A stretch of 64,000 bases of DNA from Acidobacteriota bacterium. GTDB taxonomy: Bacteria; Acidobacteriota; Vicinamibacteria; Vicinamibacterales; JAKQTR01. Each line of letters starts with the position of its first letter. The stretch's first letter is position 1. Below are positions 1 through 8,356 of the stretch, piece by piece. The notes under the pieces are model-generated. The model was not told where the DNA came from. It saw nothing but the letters and a program-made list of their open reading frames with translations, and did not search any database. The stretch lies in the NCBI GenBank assembly GCA_029562975.1, contig JAKQTR010000030.1:124001-188000 (forward strand). Direction: 5' to 3'. The translations under genes were made by a program, and so were the position numbers.

Positions 1-482
1 ACATCGACGCGGTGCTTGTCGGCGAGGGTCCCGAACTCGCGCCGGCCAGGAAGGAGGCGGCGGGCCTCGACGGCGTCACTTTCACGGGCCCGGTGGCCCA
101 CGCCGAAATGCCGGCGTGCCTGGCTGCGGCCGATCTTGGCGTCGCCCCGTTCGACGTCGCGGCGCACCCGCCGCTGCAGCTGGGCTTCTATTGGTCTCCG
201 CTGAAGGTGTTCGAGTACATGGCGTCCGGCCTCCCGGTGGTGGCGCCGGCCATCCCTCGCCTGGCCGGGATTCTCGGACCCGACCTCGCAAGCGGACTCT
301 ACGATCCGAACGCGCCGCGGGGGCTGGCGGACGCGCTGCTGCGCCTGGCGGCGAACCGCTCGGAGCGGGAGCGCATGGGGAAGGTCGGCCGCGAACGGGC
401 CTGCCGCGAGTTCAGCTGGTCGGCGCACTGCCGCCGCCTCGAGGAGGCGATCGCGCCGCTTGCGCGGCGTCGGACGGCGTGA
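1..482 (+). CDS. Glycosyltransferase family 4, C-terminal part (5' end outside window)
   Basis: The reading frame is already open at the window edge and ends at TGA 480-482, so only the last ~160 residues are present. They resemble the nucleotide-sugar-binding half of a GT-B (GT4-like) glycosyltransferase: a VGEGPE strand, then the segment KVFEYMASGLPVVAP that normally follows the EX7E region, then a C-terminal helix ending in FSWSAHCRRL. The stop overlaps the ATG of the next gene (TGATG), so the two are probably translated together. Acceptor and donor sugars cannot be told from sequence. The role in a polysaccharide or glycolipid pathway is inferred from the adjacent glycosyltransferases. 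Confidence 0.85.
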   Translation, partial: IDAVLVGEGPELAPARKEAAGLDGVTFTGPVAHAEMPACLAAADLGVAPFDVAAHPPLQLGFYWSPLKVFEYMASGLPVVAPAIPRLAGILGPDLASGLYDPNAPRGLADALLRLAANRSERERMGKVGRERACREFSWSAHCRRLEEAIAPLARRRTA

Positions 483-1741
483 TGCGAATCCTGCTGGCGA
501 CCGACGCGTTTCCCCCCGTCTGCGGCGGCAGCGGCTGGAGCACGTACGAGCTTGCGAGAGGCCTCCGGCAGGCCGGACACGAGGTGGGCGTCGTGCAGGT
601 CGTTGGGGAACGCCCGCGCCGTGACGGCGAGACCTACGACGGTTTCCGCATCCGGATCGTCGGCATCGGGGCGCCTGCCGTGCCGTTTGTGCGCAACTAC
701 TGGCGGAACGAGCGGCTGTGGCGCCGTGCGGCGGCCGGCATCGGGCGGGCGGCGGCCGCGCACGGCGCCGAGATCATCCACGCGCAGCACGTGTTCTCCT
801 CTCCCGCCGCCGTCGAAGCCGCGGCCGCAGCCCGCGTGCCGGCGGTCTGCACGGTGCGGGACTACTGGCCCGTCTGCTACTGGGGCACGCTCATCCTCGA
901 CCCCGCCTCGACGGGCCTGTGCCCCGGGTGCTCGGCGCGCATGATGACGGCGTGTCTCCGGCCGCGGGCCGGGGCCGCGTGGCCTGCCACGCTTCCGGCC
1001 GTGCCGTACATGCGCGCGAACCTCGCCCGCAAGCAGCGCGCCCTTGCGCGGGCCGACGCGATTGTGGCCGTCGGCTCGGTCATCGCGCGGGACCTTCGCG
1101 AACGCGCGCCGCTCGTGGCAGGGGGGCGCCTCGAGGTCATTCCCAATCCGGTGAACGTCTCCGCTCTGCGCCGCGAGGCCGGCGCCGCGCCCCTGAAGGG
1201 CCCCTACGCCGTGTTCGTCGGGAAGCTGGAGGCGAACAAGGGCGCCGACGCGCTGCTGCCGGCGGTCGAGCGCGCCCGCCTGCCGTGGCCGCTCGCCGTC
1301 GTTGGCGACGGGGCCCTGCGGCCGAGGCTGGAGGCCGAAGCAAGGCGGCTGAGCCGGGATGCGAGGTTTCTCGGATGGGTCGAGCGCGAGCGCGCGATGG
1401 CCTGGCTGTCGCACGCCTCCCTGCTCGTCTTCCCCTCCCGAGGGCCCGAGTCGCTGAGCCGCGTGCTGCTCGAGGCCGCGGCGGTGGGCGTGCCGATTGC
1501 GGCCATGAACACGGGCGGAACCGGGGACATCGTCCGCCACGGCGTGACCGGGCTCCTCTCGGAGACGCCGGAGGGGCTCGGCGACGACGTCGCCCGCCTG
1601 GTGTCGGACCGCGGCCTTGCAGCGGATCTGGCGCGGCGCGCCCGCGAGCACGTCGAGTCGCGATTCGACACGCCGGTCGTGGTCGAGCGCCTGCTCGCGC
1701 TGTATCGGGACCTCATCGATCGGAGGCGCCGCGATGGGTGA
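482..1741 (+). CDS. Glycosyltransferase family 4
   Basis: A 419-residue GT-B glycosyltransferase. The start is the ATG overlapping the previous stop. The N-terminal acceptor domain begins MRILLATDAFPP and carries a glycine-rich loop (GGSGWSTYELARGL, residues ~14-28) typical of GT4. The middle holds a cysteine-containing stretch around DYWPVCYWG, LCPGCS and MTAC (residues ~137-160), also seen in other GT4 enzymes, possibly a metal or structural cluster. The C-terminal domain has FVGKLEANKG (~residue 245) and an EX7E motif (ESLSRVLLE, ~residue 323). The 3' end overlaps the next glycosyltransferase by 8 bp. Donor and acceptor are unknown. It probably acts at the cytoplasmic face of the membrane in assembly of a surface glycan. 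Confidence 0.88.
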   Translation: MRILLATDAFPPVCGGSGWSTYELARGLRQAGHEVGVVQVVGERPRRDGETYDGFRIRIVGIGAPAVPFVRNYWRNERLWRRAAAGIGRAAAAHGAEIIHAQHVFSSPAAVEAAAAARVPAVCTVRDYWPVCYWGTLILDPASTGLCPGCSARMMTACLRPRAGAAWPATLPAVPYMRANLARKQRALARADAIVAVGSVIARDLRERAPLVAGGRLEVIPNPVNVSALRREAGAAPLKGPYAVFVGKLEANKGADALLPAVERARLPWPLAVVGDGALRPRLEAEARRLSRDARFLGWVERERAMAWLSHASLLVFPSRGPESLSRVLLEAAAVGVPIAAMNTGGTGDIVRHGVTGLLSETPEGLGDDVARLVSDRGLAADLARRAREHVESRFDTPVVVERLLALYRDLIDRRRRDG

Positions 1742-2999
1742 CGCGACCGGCACCGCGGCCGGGCTCCGTCTCGCCGTGCTCACCCGCGCGATCGCGCCGC
1801 TTCACGGCGTCGGCGGCCTCGAGCGCGCCACGCAGGATCTCGTCCGGCACCTGCTGGATCGCGGCGCTGCGGTGACGGTCCTGACGCGGCCGCCGACGGC
1901 GGCGGCGCCGTGGTCGCAGCTCGGTCTCTCCTTCCGCTTCGTGCCCTACGTGACGTTTCCGTTCGCCGGCAGGCGCGGCACGACGATCCTGGATCGAGCC
2001 ACCGCCTATCCCGTGTTCGGCTTCCGCCTGGGCCGCCTGGCGGCTCGGGCCGTCCGTGCGCGCGAGGTGGATCTCGTCTACGGCCTCGGCGCGAGCACGC
2101 TCGGGTATGCGATCGCCAGGCGACGTGCGCCCGGAGCGACCGCGCCGCTCGTCATGAACCCGCAGGGCCTCGAGGAGTTCGGCGGGCCCGACGGCCTGTA
2201 CGGGGGCCGGCCGTCCAAGCGCCTGGGCTACGGCCCGCTGCGCGCGGCGGTGCGGTACTGCGCCGCCGCGGCCGATCGCGTCATTGCCACGGACCGGTCG
2301 CTCGAGCCGCTCATCGCGCGCACGCTGGGCGTGGCAGCGGACCGGGTGAGCCTGGTGCCCAACGCCGTGGACCTCGCCTCGTGCGACGCGCTCGCGTCGC
2401 CTCGGGACGGGCAGCGGATACGGCAGGCTCGCGCCATCGGGCCCGCCGAACTGGTGCTGCTGAGCGTGGCGCGAATCGAGCGCAACAAGGGGCTGCACGT
2501 GCTCGCCGATGCCCTCGCGTCGCTCGCGGACCTTCCGTGGCGCTGGGTGGTCGTCGGCGATGGCCCGTTCAGGGGCGCGCTCGAGGCCAGGATCGCGGAG
2601 CGCGGCATCGGGGCGCGCACGCTCCTGGCCGGGCGGGTGGACGACGCGACGCTCCACGCCTGGTACGAGGCGGCCTCCATGTTCGTGCATCCGACGCAGT
2701 ACGAGGGCAGCTCGATCGTCACCCTCGAGGCCATGGCCCACCGGCTGCCGGTCGTGGCCTCGGCTGCCGGCGGGCTGCCGGACAAAGTCCGGCCGGGTGA
2801 GACCGGGTGGCTCGTGCCGCCCGGCGACGCGGCCGGGCTCGCTGGCGCCCTCCGGGCGGCCATGCACCCGGGCGCACCCCTCGAAGCGATGGGCCGCGCG
2901 GGGAGGGCGCTCGTGGAAGCGGAGTTCTCATGGGCGCGGTCCGCCGACCGCATGCTGGCGGTCTTCGGCGCGATCATGCGGGAGGCGACGATCACATGA
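1734..2999 (+). CDS. Glycosyltransferase family 4
   Basis: A 421-residue GT4 enzyme; ATG at 1734 is chosen because it overlaps the upstream stop by 8 bp and leads straight into the conserved N-terminus (LRLAVLTRAIAPLHGVGG). The C-terminal Rossmann domain shows LSVARIERNKGLHVLADAL (~243), VVGDGPFRGALEARI and the EX7E motif EGSSIVTLE (~323), followed by AMAHRLPVVASAAGGLPD. The stop codon shares ATGA with the downstream GT39-type gene, so the four-gene cassette looks like one translationally coupled operon. Specificity cannot be inferred. Confidence 0.88.
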   Translation: MGDATGTAAGLRLAVLTRAIAPLHGVGGLERATQDLVRHLLDRGAAVTVLTRPPTAAAPWSQLGLSFRFVPYVTFPFAGRRGTTILDRATAYPVFGFRLGRLAARAVRAREVDLVYGLGASTLGYAIARRRAPGATAPLVMNPQGLEEFGGPDGLYGGRPSKRLGYGPLRAAVRYCAAAADRVIATDRSLEPLIARTLGVAADRVSLVPNAVDLASCDALASPRDGQRIRQARAIGPAELVLLSVARIERNKGLHVLADALASLADLPWRWVVVGDGPFRGALEARIAERGIGARTLLAGRVDDATLHAWYEAASMFVHPTQYEGSSIVTLEAMAHRLPVVASAAGGLPDKVRPGETGWLVPPGDAAGLAGALRAAMHPGAPLEAMGRAGRALVEAEFSWARSADRMLAVFGAIMREATIT

Positions 3000-4540
3000 G
3001 ACACCCATGGAAGCAGGACGCCGCGGCGGCCGCGCGGCCGGGTCTGGCGCTCGCGCTCATCCTCGCCGCCGGGTTCGCACTGCGCGTCGTGAACCTCGGG
3101 AGCGGGATTCCCTTCGCCGTCGGGGTGGACGAGCCCGCCATCATGACGACGGTGGTGCGCATCCTGAAGTCCGGCGACTTCAATCCGAGGTTCTTCGAGT
3201 ACCCGACCGGCTACATCTACGTGCAGACGGGCGTGGCGATTGTGAACTTCCTCGTCGGCGCGATGCGGCACTCGTGGAAAGCCGTCGAGCAGGTTGCGCC
3301 CGCCGACTTCTACCACTGGGGCCGGGCCGTCACCGCGATCCTCGGCACGGCGACGATTGCGCTGCTCTACCGCGCCGGCGTCCGGTGGGGCACGAGGCCG
3401 GCACTCGTCGCCGCCGCGCTCCTCGCCGTCATGCCGATGCACGTGCGTGAGTCGCACTTCGTGTTGACGGACGTGCCCATGACCTTCGCCGCCGTCCTCG
3501 CCTTCCTGCTGTCGCTCCGTGCGGCGGAGCGGCCGGCTCCGGCGGCGTTCGCGCTGGCGGGGGCGGCCGCGGGGCTGGCGGCGGGCATCAAGTACAACGG
3601 CTTGATGGCGGTTGTCATGCCGCTCGCCGCGGTTGCGGCCGCCGGCCCGTCCTGGGGACGTCGGGCCGCGGCGCTGGCTGCGGCGTCGGCCGCGTGCGTG
3701 GCGGCGTTCTTCGTCACCACGCCCTACGCGCTGCTCGACCTGCCGGCGTTCCTGAACGGGTTCGGCATCCAGGCGGATGCGTTTTCGGGCCGCGCCCTGT
3801 CGGGGGAACCGAGCTGGCTCCTGTACGCGAAGCACCTGCGACTCGCCTTCGGCTGGCCGGCCGCAATGCTTGCCGTCGCCGGTCTCGTCCTGGCGTGCGT
3901 CCGCGCGGCGGCGGGGCCGGACCGGCTCCGCTGGATCCACCTGGTGGTCTTCCCCGCGGCGTACTTCTGGCTGATCACCGGATGGGGACTGTTGTATGCG
4001 CGCTACGCCCTGCCGCTGGTGCCGTTCCTCGCGCTCATGGCGGGCATCGCGGCCGTCGCGCTCCTCGAGCGTCTCGACCGCCTGCCGGTTCGGCCGGCGA
4101 TCCGGGTTGCTGCCGCCCTGGCCCTGCTGCTCGCGGCGATTGCGCCCGGCTCGCTGCGATCGGCGGACTGGGTGCGGCAGCACGGCGTCGAGACCACGCA
4201 GGCGCTGGCGTGGAAATGGGTGAGCCGGCATGTCTGGCCTGGCTCGATGATCGTGTCCGAGGCGCGCGGCTTCGAGCTGCCGCAGCCGCCCTACCGCACC
4301 GAGAGCGTCCCGTCGCTCGCCGGCTGCGATCCCGCCGAACTCGCTGCTGCCGGCGTTGAGTGGCTGGTGCTGTCGTCGGACGCGTGGGGTGCGAGCCGAT
4401 CACGGGGCCGGACACCACCGGGCTCCCCGCCGGCGGAGTACGCCGCCATTCTGTCCCAGGCCAGCGATGTCAGGGTGTTCGCGCCGACGCCGCAGCACCC
4501 GGGGCCGCACCTGCGCCTCGTCCGGATCGCGCGGCGCTAG
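2996..4540 (+). CDS. GT39/ArnT-like integral membrane glycosyltransferase
   Basis: A 514-residue polytopic protein with about ten to twelve hydrophobic segments. The first external loop has acidic residues in a GVDEPAIM context, the usual position of the catalytic Asp/Glu of C-type (GT39/GT83) glycosyltransferases using polyprenyl-phosphate sugars. Further conserved signatures are FEYPTGYIY (~62), a helix ending in HVRESHF and GLAAGIKYNG (~198). The C-terminal ~100 residues are soluble and probably periplasmic. It overlaps the preceding GT4 gene by ATGA and converges on the minus-strand gene ending at 4590. It probably transfers a sugar on the outer face of the inner membrane; the acceptor is unknown. 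Confidence 0.82.
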   Translation: MRHPWKQDAAAAARPGLALALILAAGFALRVVNLGSGIPFAVGVDEPAIMTTVVRILKSGDFNPRFFEYPTGYIYVQTGVAIVNFLVGAMRHSWKAVEQVAPADFYHWGRAVTAILGTATIALLYRAGVRWGTRPALVAAALLAVMPMHVRESHFVLTDVPMTFAAVLAFLLSLRAAERPAPAAFALAGAAAGLAAGIKYNGLMAVVMPLAAVAAAGPSWGRRAAALAAASAACVAAFFVTTPYALLDLPAFLNGFGIQADAFSGRALSGEPSWLLYAKHLRLAFGWPAAMLAVAGLVLACVRAAAGPDRLRWIHLVVFPAAYFWLITGWGLLYARYALPLVPFLALMAGIAAVALLERLDRLPVRPAIRVAAALALLLAAIAPGSLRSADWVRQHGVETTQALAWKWVSRHVWPGSMIVSEARGFELPQPPYRTESVPSLAGCDPAELAAAGVEWLVLSSDAWGASRSRGRTPPGSPPAEYAAILSQASDVRVFAPTPQHPGPHLRLVRIARR

Positions 4541-4589
4541 TCGGCCGGCGGCCGGCCGCGCCTGCGCCGGCGGCGCCGCACGGGCTCTG

Positions 4590-5252
4590 TCAGCGCGGCG
4601 CTCGATAGATCTCGACGACGGAGGAGCGGCGCCTGAGCCGATCGAGCCACGTGGCGACGGCCTGCTCGCGCCGCTCGTTCTGGAGCGCCGTGCGCACATC
4701 GTCGGCCGCCTCCACGAAGTCCAGCTGGCGGCCGTCGCGGACGAACCGCTCCAGGTGGCGGGCGTAGTAGTCGCGAAGCTCCTCCTCGCTCGGTTCGACC
4801 GAGGCGCCGAACCGGCGGTCGACGTATCGCCTCGCCTCAAGCGTCTCGCGCACGAAAGCCATCGCGCGCCCTCCGCCCAGGCCGAGCCGTTCCAGTTCGG
4901 CTTCGAACGCGGCCTCGGACGCAAAGCGCCCCTTGATGGCAGCCATCTCGCGGGCCACGCGGGCCTGGTCCACCTCCTCGCCGCCGCTCCGCAGCACTTC
5001 GTCCAGGACGAGCTGGCGATCGATCAGCCAGCGCACGGCGGCTGCGATTCGGTCGCCGGCTGGTTCGGCGCCGACGAAACCGAACGCCAGGCTCGCCCGG
5101 GCGTCCGACAGCGTGATCACGGTGCCCGACACGACGGCCAGCACGCGATCCAGGAGTTCCGCGGCGCCGAGGGGAGCCCAGGCGAGGGACAGCGCCAGCG
5201 CCGCCACGGCGGCGCGGCTCACGGGCTGGTTCGTTCCCGCCGCTCTCTTCAT
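4590..5252 (-). CDS. SurA-N-like periplasmic chaperone lacking a PPIase domain
   Basis: A 220-residue exported protein. ATG 5252 is preferred over an upstream in-frame start at 5327 because GGAGAG lies about nine bases ahead of it. An N-terminal signal (VSRAAVAALALSLAWAPLGAAE) is followed by LLDRVLAVVSGTVITLSDARAS, the typical opening of SurA-type chaperones, and by helical segments (DRQLVLDEVLRSG; an EEELRDYYARHLERF-like helix). No parvulin (rotamase) domain is present, so this is a chaperone-only form. It is the last gene of a series tamB - Omp85 - this gene, fitting a role in escorting outer-membrane proteins. The 179-base spacer before it contains degenerate repeat sequence. Confidence 0.7.
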   Translation of the reverse strand: MKRAAGTNQPVSRAAVAALALSLAWAPLGAAELLDRVLAVVSGTVITLSDARASLAFGFVGAEPAGDRIAAAVRWLIDRQLVLDEVLRSGGEEVDQARVAREMAAIKGRFASEAAFEAELERLGLGGGRAMAFVRETLEARRYVDRRFGASVEPSEEELRDYYARHLERFVRDGRQLDFVEAADDVRTALQNERREQAVATWLDRLRRRSSVVEIYRAPR

Positions 5253-5431
5253 CACCGCTGCTCTCTCCGCCACCGCCGCTCCCATCGTGTCCGCCGCTCT
5301 GCTCACCAGGCGCCCGCGCCGCTGCAATCCTCGTCGTCGCGCACTGCGCGTGGCGCACTCCGCATCCAGGATCCCGAGCGCTCCTCTACCTCCTGTCTTC
5401 GTCCATTCCGAATGCTGAATTCCGGCTTCCC

Positions 5432-8356
5432 CTAGAACGCCTGCCCGATGCTGATATGAACCGCTCGCCGGCCCTCGCGCGTGCCCACGAACTTCCGGAG
5501 CTTCCCCAGCTTGAATCCGAGATCCAGCCGGAACGGACCAATGGGTGACTTGTACCGAATGCCGAATCCCGCGCCGCTCCGGAGGTGCCGGAGCGTGACG
5601 TCGTCCACGACGCGAAAGGCGTTTCCCGCGTCGATGAACCCGACGACCCCCAGGTCCCGCCAGAGCCCCACGCGGACTTCGCCGTTGAGGATCAGGCCGG
5701 CGCGGCCGCCCTTCGGCGTGCCGTCGCTGTCGAGCGTGTCCGGGCGGCCCACGTGATCCAGCCGGTATCCGCGCACCGTCGTGTCGCCTCCAGCGAAGAA
5801 GCGCTCGCTCGCCGGCAGGTCGCTCACGCGCACGATTTGCGGCCCCCCGTCGTCGCCGATCACCGGCTCCCCGTGCTCGTCGGTGAGACGGACCTCGCGC
5901 GGGAAGCCGACGCCGAGTCCGAGGCGCAATCCGCCGGCCAGGACGATGCGCCGGGAGGTCGGCAGCCTGCGGTAGACGAAGCCCTGGAGGAACGTCTTGG
6001 CGAAGCCGACCTCGGACCCCAGTTCACGGAGGGCGAGCTCGCCGTTCAAGCCGAGGAACGTGCCGCGCCCCGGATCGAAGACATCGTCGCGCGTGTTGCG
6101 GACGGCGGACGCCGAGACCGACGCGATCCTGACCTGCGGGAACAGCCGGTCGATGAGCGGGCGATCGGCCGGTGCGATCCGATCGTGGTAGATTCGGTTC
6201 TCCTGGAGCGAGTACTGTCCCTGGACGCTCCAGGCGGCGTCCAGCCGACGGGACAGGTTGAAGCGCGCGGACTGGTGCTCGAAGCTGAAACTCGTGCGCC
6301 TGCCCCGCTCGGCGCCGGCGATGATCTGGAAGTCCAGGGACCGCCAGAGCCTGGGCTCGCGGTACGTCGCCGCCACGCGGTACTCCGCCGCGGTCTCGCT
6401 GCCGCCGTCGACCGGCTGGCCGCCGGTCGCCGCCCCCTCGGCGGTGCGGCGGCGGAGGCTGACCCGGCCGAACAGGTTGATGGACCGATTGCCGCCGAAC
6501 AGGTTCCGCCGGCCGATCTCGACGAAGCCGCGCGGGGCGATTTCCGACGTCTCGACCTTCTGCGCTTCCAGCCCGACGCCGTATCCCAGCGTCGTCGCGG
6601 GCGCCTCCTCGACGGTGACGACGACGTCCCGCACGTGGTCGTCGCGCTGCTGGATCTCGGAGATCGTGACCCGGCGGAACAGGCCCAGCGACGCGAGCCT
6701 CCGCTGGCTCTCGTTGACGGCATCCAGCGCGAGCGGCCTTCCAGGCTCCACCGCGAGTTCCCGGCGGATCGTGTCCATGCCAATGCGGGCGTTGCCGACG
6801 ACGAGGATGTGGCCGACGAGGATCTGCGGGCCTTCCCTGACCGAGAAGACGACCGACGCCCGGCCTGTGTCGGGGTCGTGTTCGACCGACGCCTCGACGC
6901 GCGCGAGGCGGTAGCCGAGGTTCAGGTAGCGGAGGAGGATGCGATCGCGGTCGGCCTCGGTGTTGGGCGCGTAGAACGGCTGCCCGGGCCTCGTCGAGAG
7001 GCCCGCGAGCAGGTCCGCGTCGGCCACCGCCTCGTTGCCCGAGACACCGACGGAGCCGACCAGCGTGCGCGCGCCTTCGGCGATCCGGATCGTCACGAGG
7101 ACCGGGGCCTCGTGGGCGGTCCTCGCGTTGGGCACGGGCTCGATCGCGGCCTTGCACGACGCCTCGCCGAACCCGCGCCGGCGGTAGGCCGCAGTGAGCG
7201 CCGCGAGGTCCCCGTCGATCACGGCCTGGATGCACGCCTGGCCCGGTGACAGGCGCAGGAGCGGCGTGAGCTCCCTCAGCGGGACCTGCGACGCGCCGTC
7301 GGTGACGATGCCCGCCACGCGGTAGAGCGGCCCGTTCGCCACGGTGAACACGACCCGGAGCCGGCTGTCTTCGACGACCCGCCGGAACTCCGCGCGCGCG
7401 TCCCGGTACCCGCGCCCCCGCAAGTACGACACGATACGGGCCCTGGAGTCCTCGAGGAGATCCTCGTCCACCGACGCCTCGCGCTGGATCGGCACGAGCT
7501 CGGCCAGCTGCGGCGGCGGCAGGGGGTCGCCCTCGAACTCGACCGACACCCGGCGCCCGCGGTGAACGTCGATCGACACCGCGACCCCGCGTCCCTCGGA
7601 CAGCTCCTCGACGAGCGCGTCGATTCTGGCCTCCAGGTAGCCGCGGGATCTCCACGCCTCCGTCGCGGCATCCAGCTGCCGGCGGAGCTCGACGCGGTTG
7701 AAAACGACTCCGGGCCGGATGCTCAAGCGGAGGCGCAGCTGCTCGACCTCCTCGCCGGCTTCCGGGCGGAACGAGATCGAGCGCACCAGCGCTCGCGGGC
7801 CGCAAACGACATTGAAGACCAGATCGCCAAACCCGGTCTCACCCGGCCGGGCGTCTCCCGGCGTCACGGTGGCCCGCAGGTAGCCCTGATCCCTGAGAAG
7901 GTCGCCGACCACCCGCGCGACCTCGTCGGCCCTTCCCCGGGGCGGGTCGGGGCCGAAGCGCTCGGTGACCGCACCGCGGATCGCGGACTCGGACAGGCCG
8001 AGATCGCCCTCGAACACGAGGCGGCCCTGGGCCGGCAGGGGCACCAGGTCGACGGAGAGGCGGACGGCGTCGCCGTCGGGCTCGGCCGACACCCTCACAT
8101 CCAGATAGCGGCCGAGGCCCATCGCGCGGACGATCGTGGCCCGGGCGTCTTCCATCCGGAGGGGCGAGCCCTTTCGAAGCGCGAGCAGCTCCAGCACCTG
8201 GGCGTCGAGGACCGGCCGCCCCTCCGATACGACGGAGACGTCCGAGATCGTGCGGCCGACCGGCAGGCCGGCATCCTGGGCGGCCGACGGCGACGCGGTC
8301 CATGCCGCGAGCGCGGCGGCAAGCGCGAACGCCCGGGCCGGTGGCGGCGGTCTCAT
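5432..8356 (-). CDS. Omp85-family outer-membrane assembly protein (BamA/TamA-like) with about seven POTRA domains
   Basis: A 974-residue Omp85 protein. ATG 8356 overlaps the tamB stop (ATGA) and begins a signal peptide ending near ASPSAAQD. I count seven POTRA-like units by eye between residues ~30 and ~580, each beta-alpha-alpha-beta-beta, for example GRLVFEGDLGLSES, VSVEFEGDPLPPPQ, VGVSGNEAVADADLL and ILVVGNARIGMDTIRREL. The C-terminal ~390 residues form the bacterial surface antigen barrel: GYGVGLEAQ, RNLFGGNRSINLFG, the GGDTTVRGY loop with the conserved R-G-Y of Omp85 lid loops, and a terminal strand ending in Phe. Coupling to tamB suggests a TamA-like role, but TamA has three POTRA and BamA five, so the exact orthology is open. 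Confidence 0.88.
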   Translation of the reverse strand: MRPPPPARAFALAAALAAWTASPSAAQDAGLPVGRTISDVSVVSEGRPVLDAQVLELLALRKGSPLRMEDARATIVRAMGLGRYLDVRVSAEPDGDAVRLSVDLVPLPAQGRLVFEGDLGLSESAIRGAVTERFGPDPPRGRADEVARVVGDLLRDQGYLRATVTPGDARPGETGFGDLVFNVVCGPRALVRSISFRPEAGEEVEQLRLRLSIRPGVVFNRVELRRQLDAATEAWRSRGYLEARIDALVEELSEGRGVAVSIDVHRGRRVSVEFEGDPLPPPQLAELVPIQREASVDEDLLEDSRARIVSYLRGRGYRDARAEFRRVVEDSRLRVVFTVANGPLYRVAGIVTDGASQVPLRELTPLLRLSPGQACIQAVIDGDLAALTAAYRRRGFGEASCKAAIEPVPNARTAHEAPVLVTIRIAEGARTLVGSVGVSGNEAVADADLLAGLSTRPGQPFYAPNTEADRDRILLRYLNLGYRLARVEASVEHDPDTGRASVVFSVREGPQILVGHILVVGNARIGMDTIRRELAVEPGRPLALDAVNESQRRLASLGLFRRVTISEIQQRDDHVRDVVVTVEEAPATTLGYGVGLEAQKVETSEIAPRGFVEIGRRNLFGGNRSINLFGRVSLRRRTAEGAATGGQPVDGGSETAAEYRVAATYREPRLWRSLDFQIIAGAERGRRTSFSFEHQSARFNLSRRLDAAWSVQGQYSLQENRIYHDRIAPADRPLIDRLFPQVRIASVSASAVRNTRDDVFDPGRGTFLGLNGELALRELGSEVGFAKTFLQGFVYRRLPTSRRIVLAGGLRLGLGVGFPREVRLTDEHGEPVIGDDGGPQIVRVSDLPASERFFAGGDTTVRGYRLDHVGRPDTLDSDGTPKGGRAGLILNGEVRVGLWRDLGVVGFIDAGNAFRVVDDVTLRHLRSGAGFGIRYKSPIGPFRLDLGFKLGKLRKFVGTREGRRAVHISIGQAF

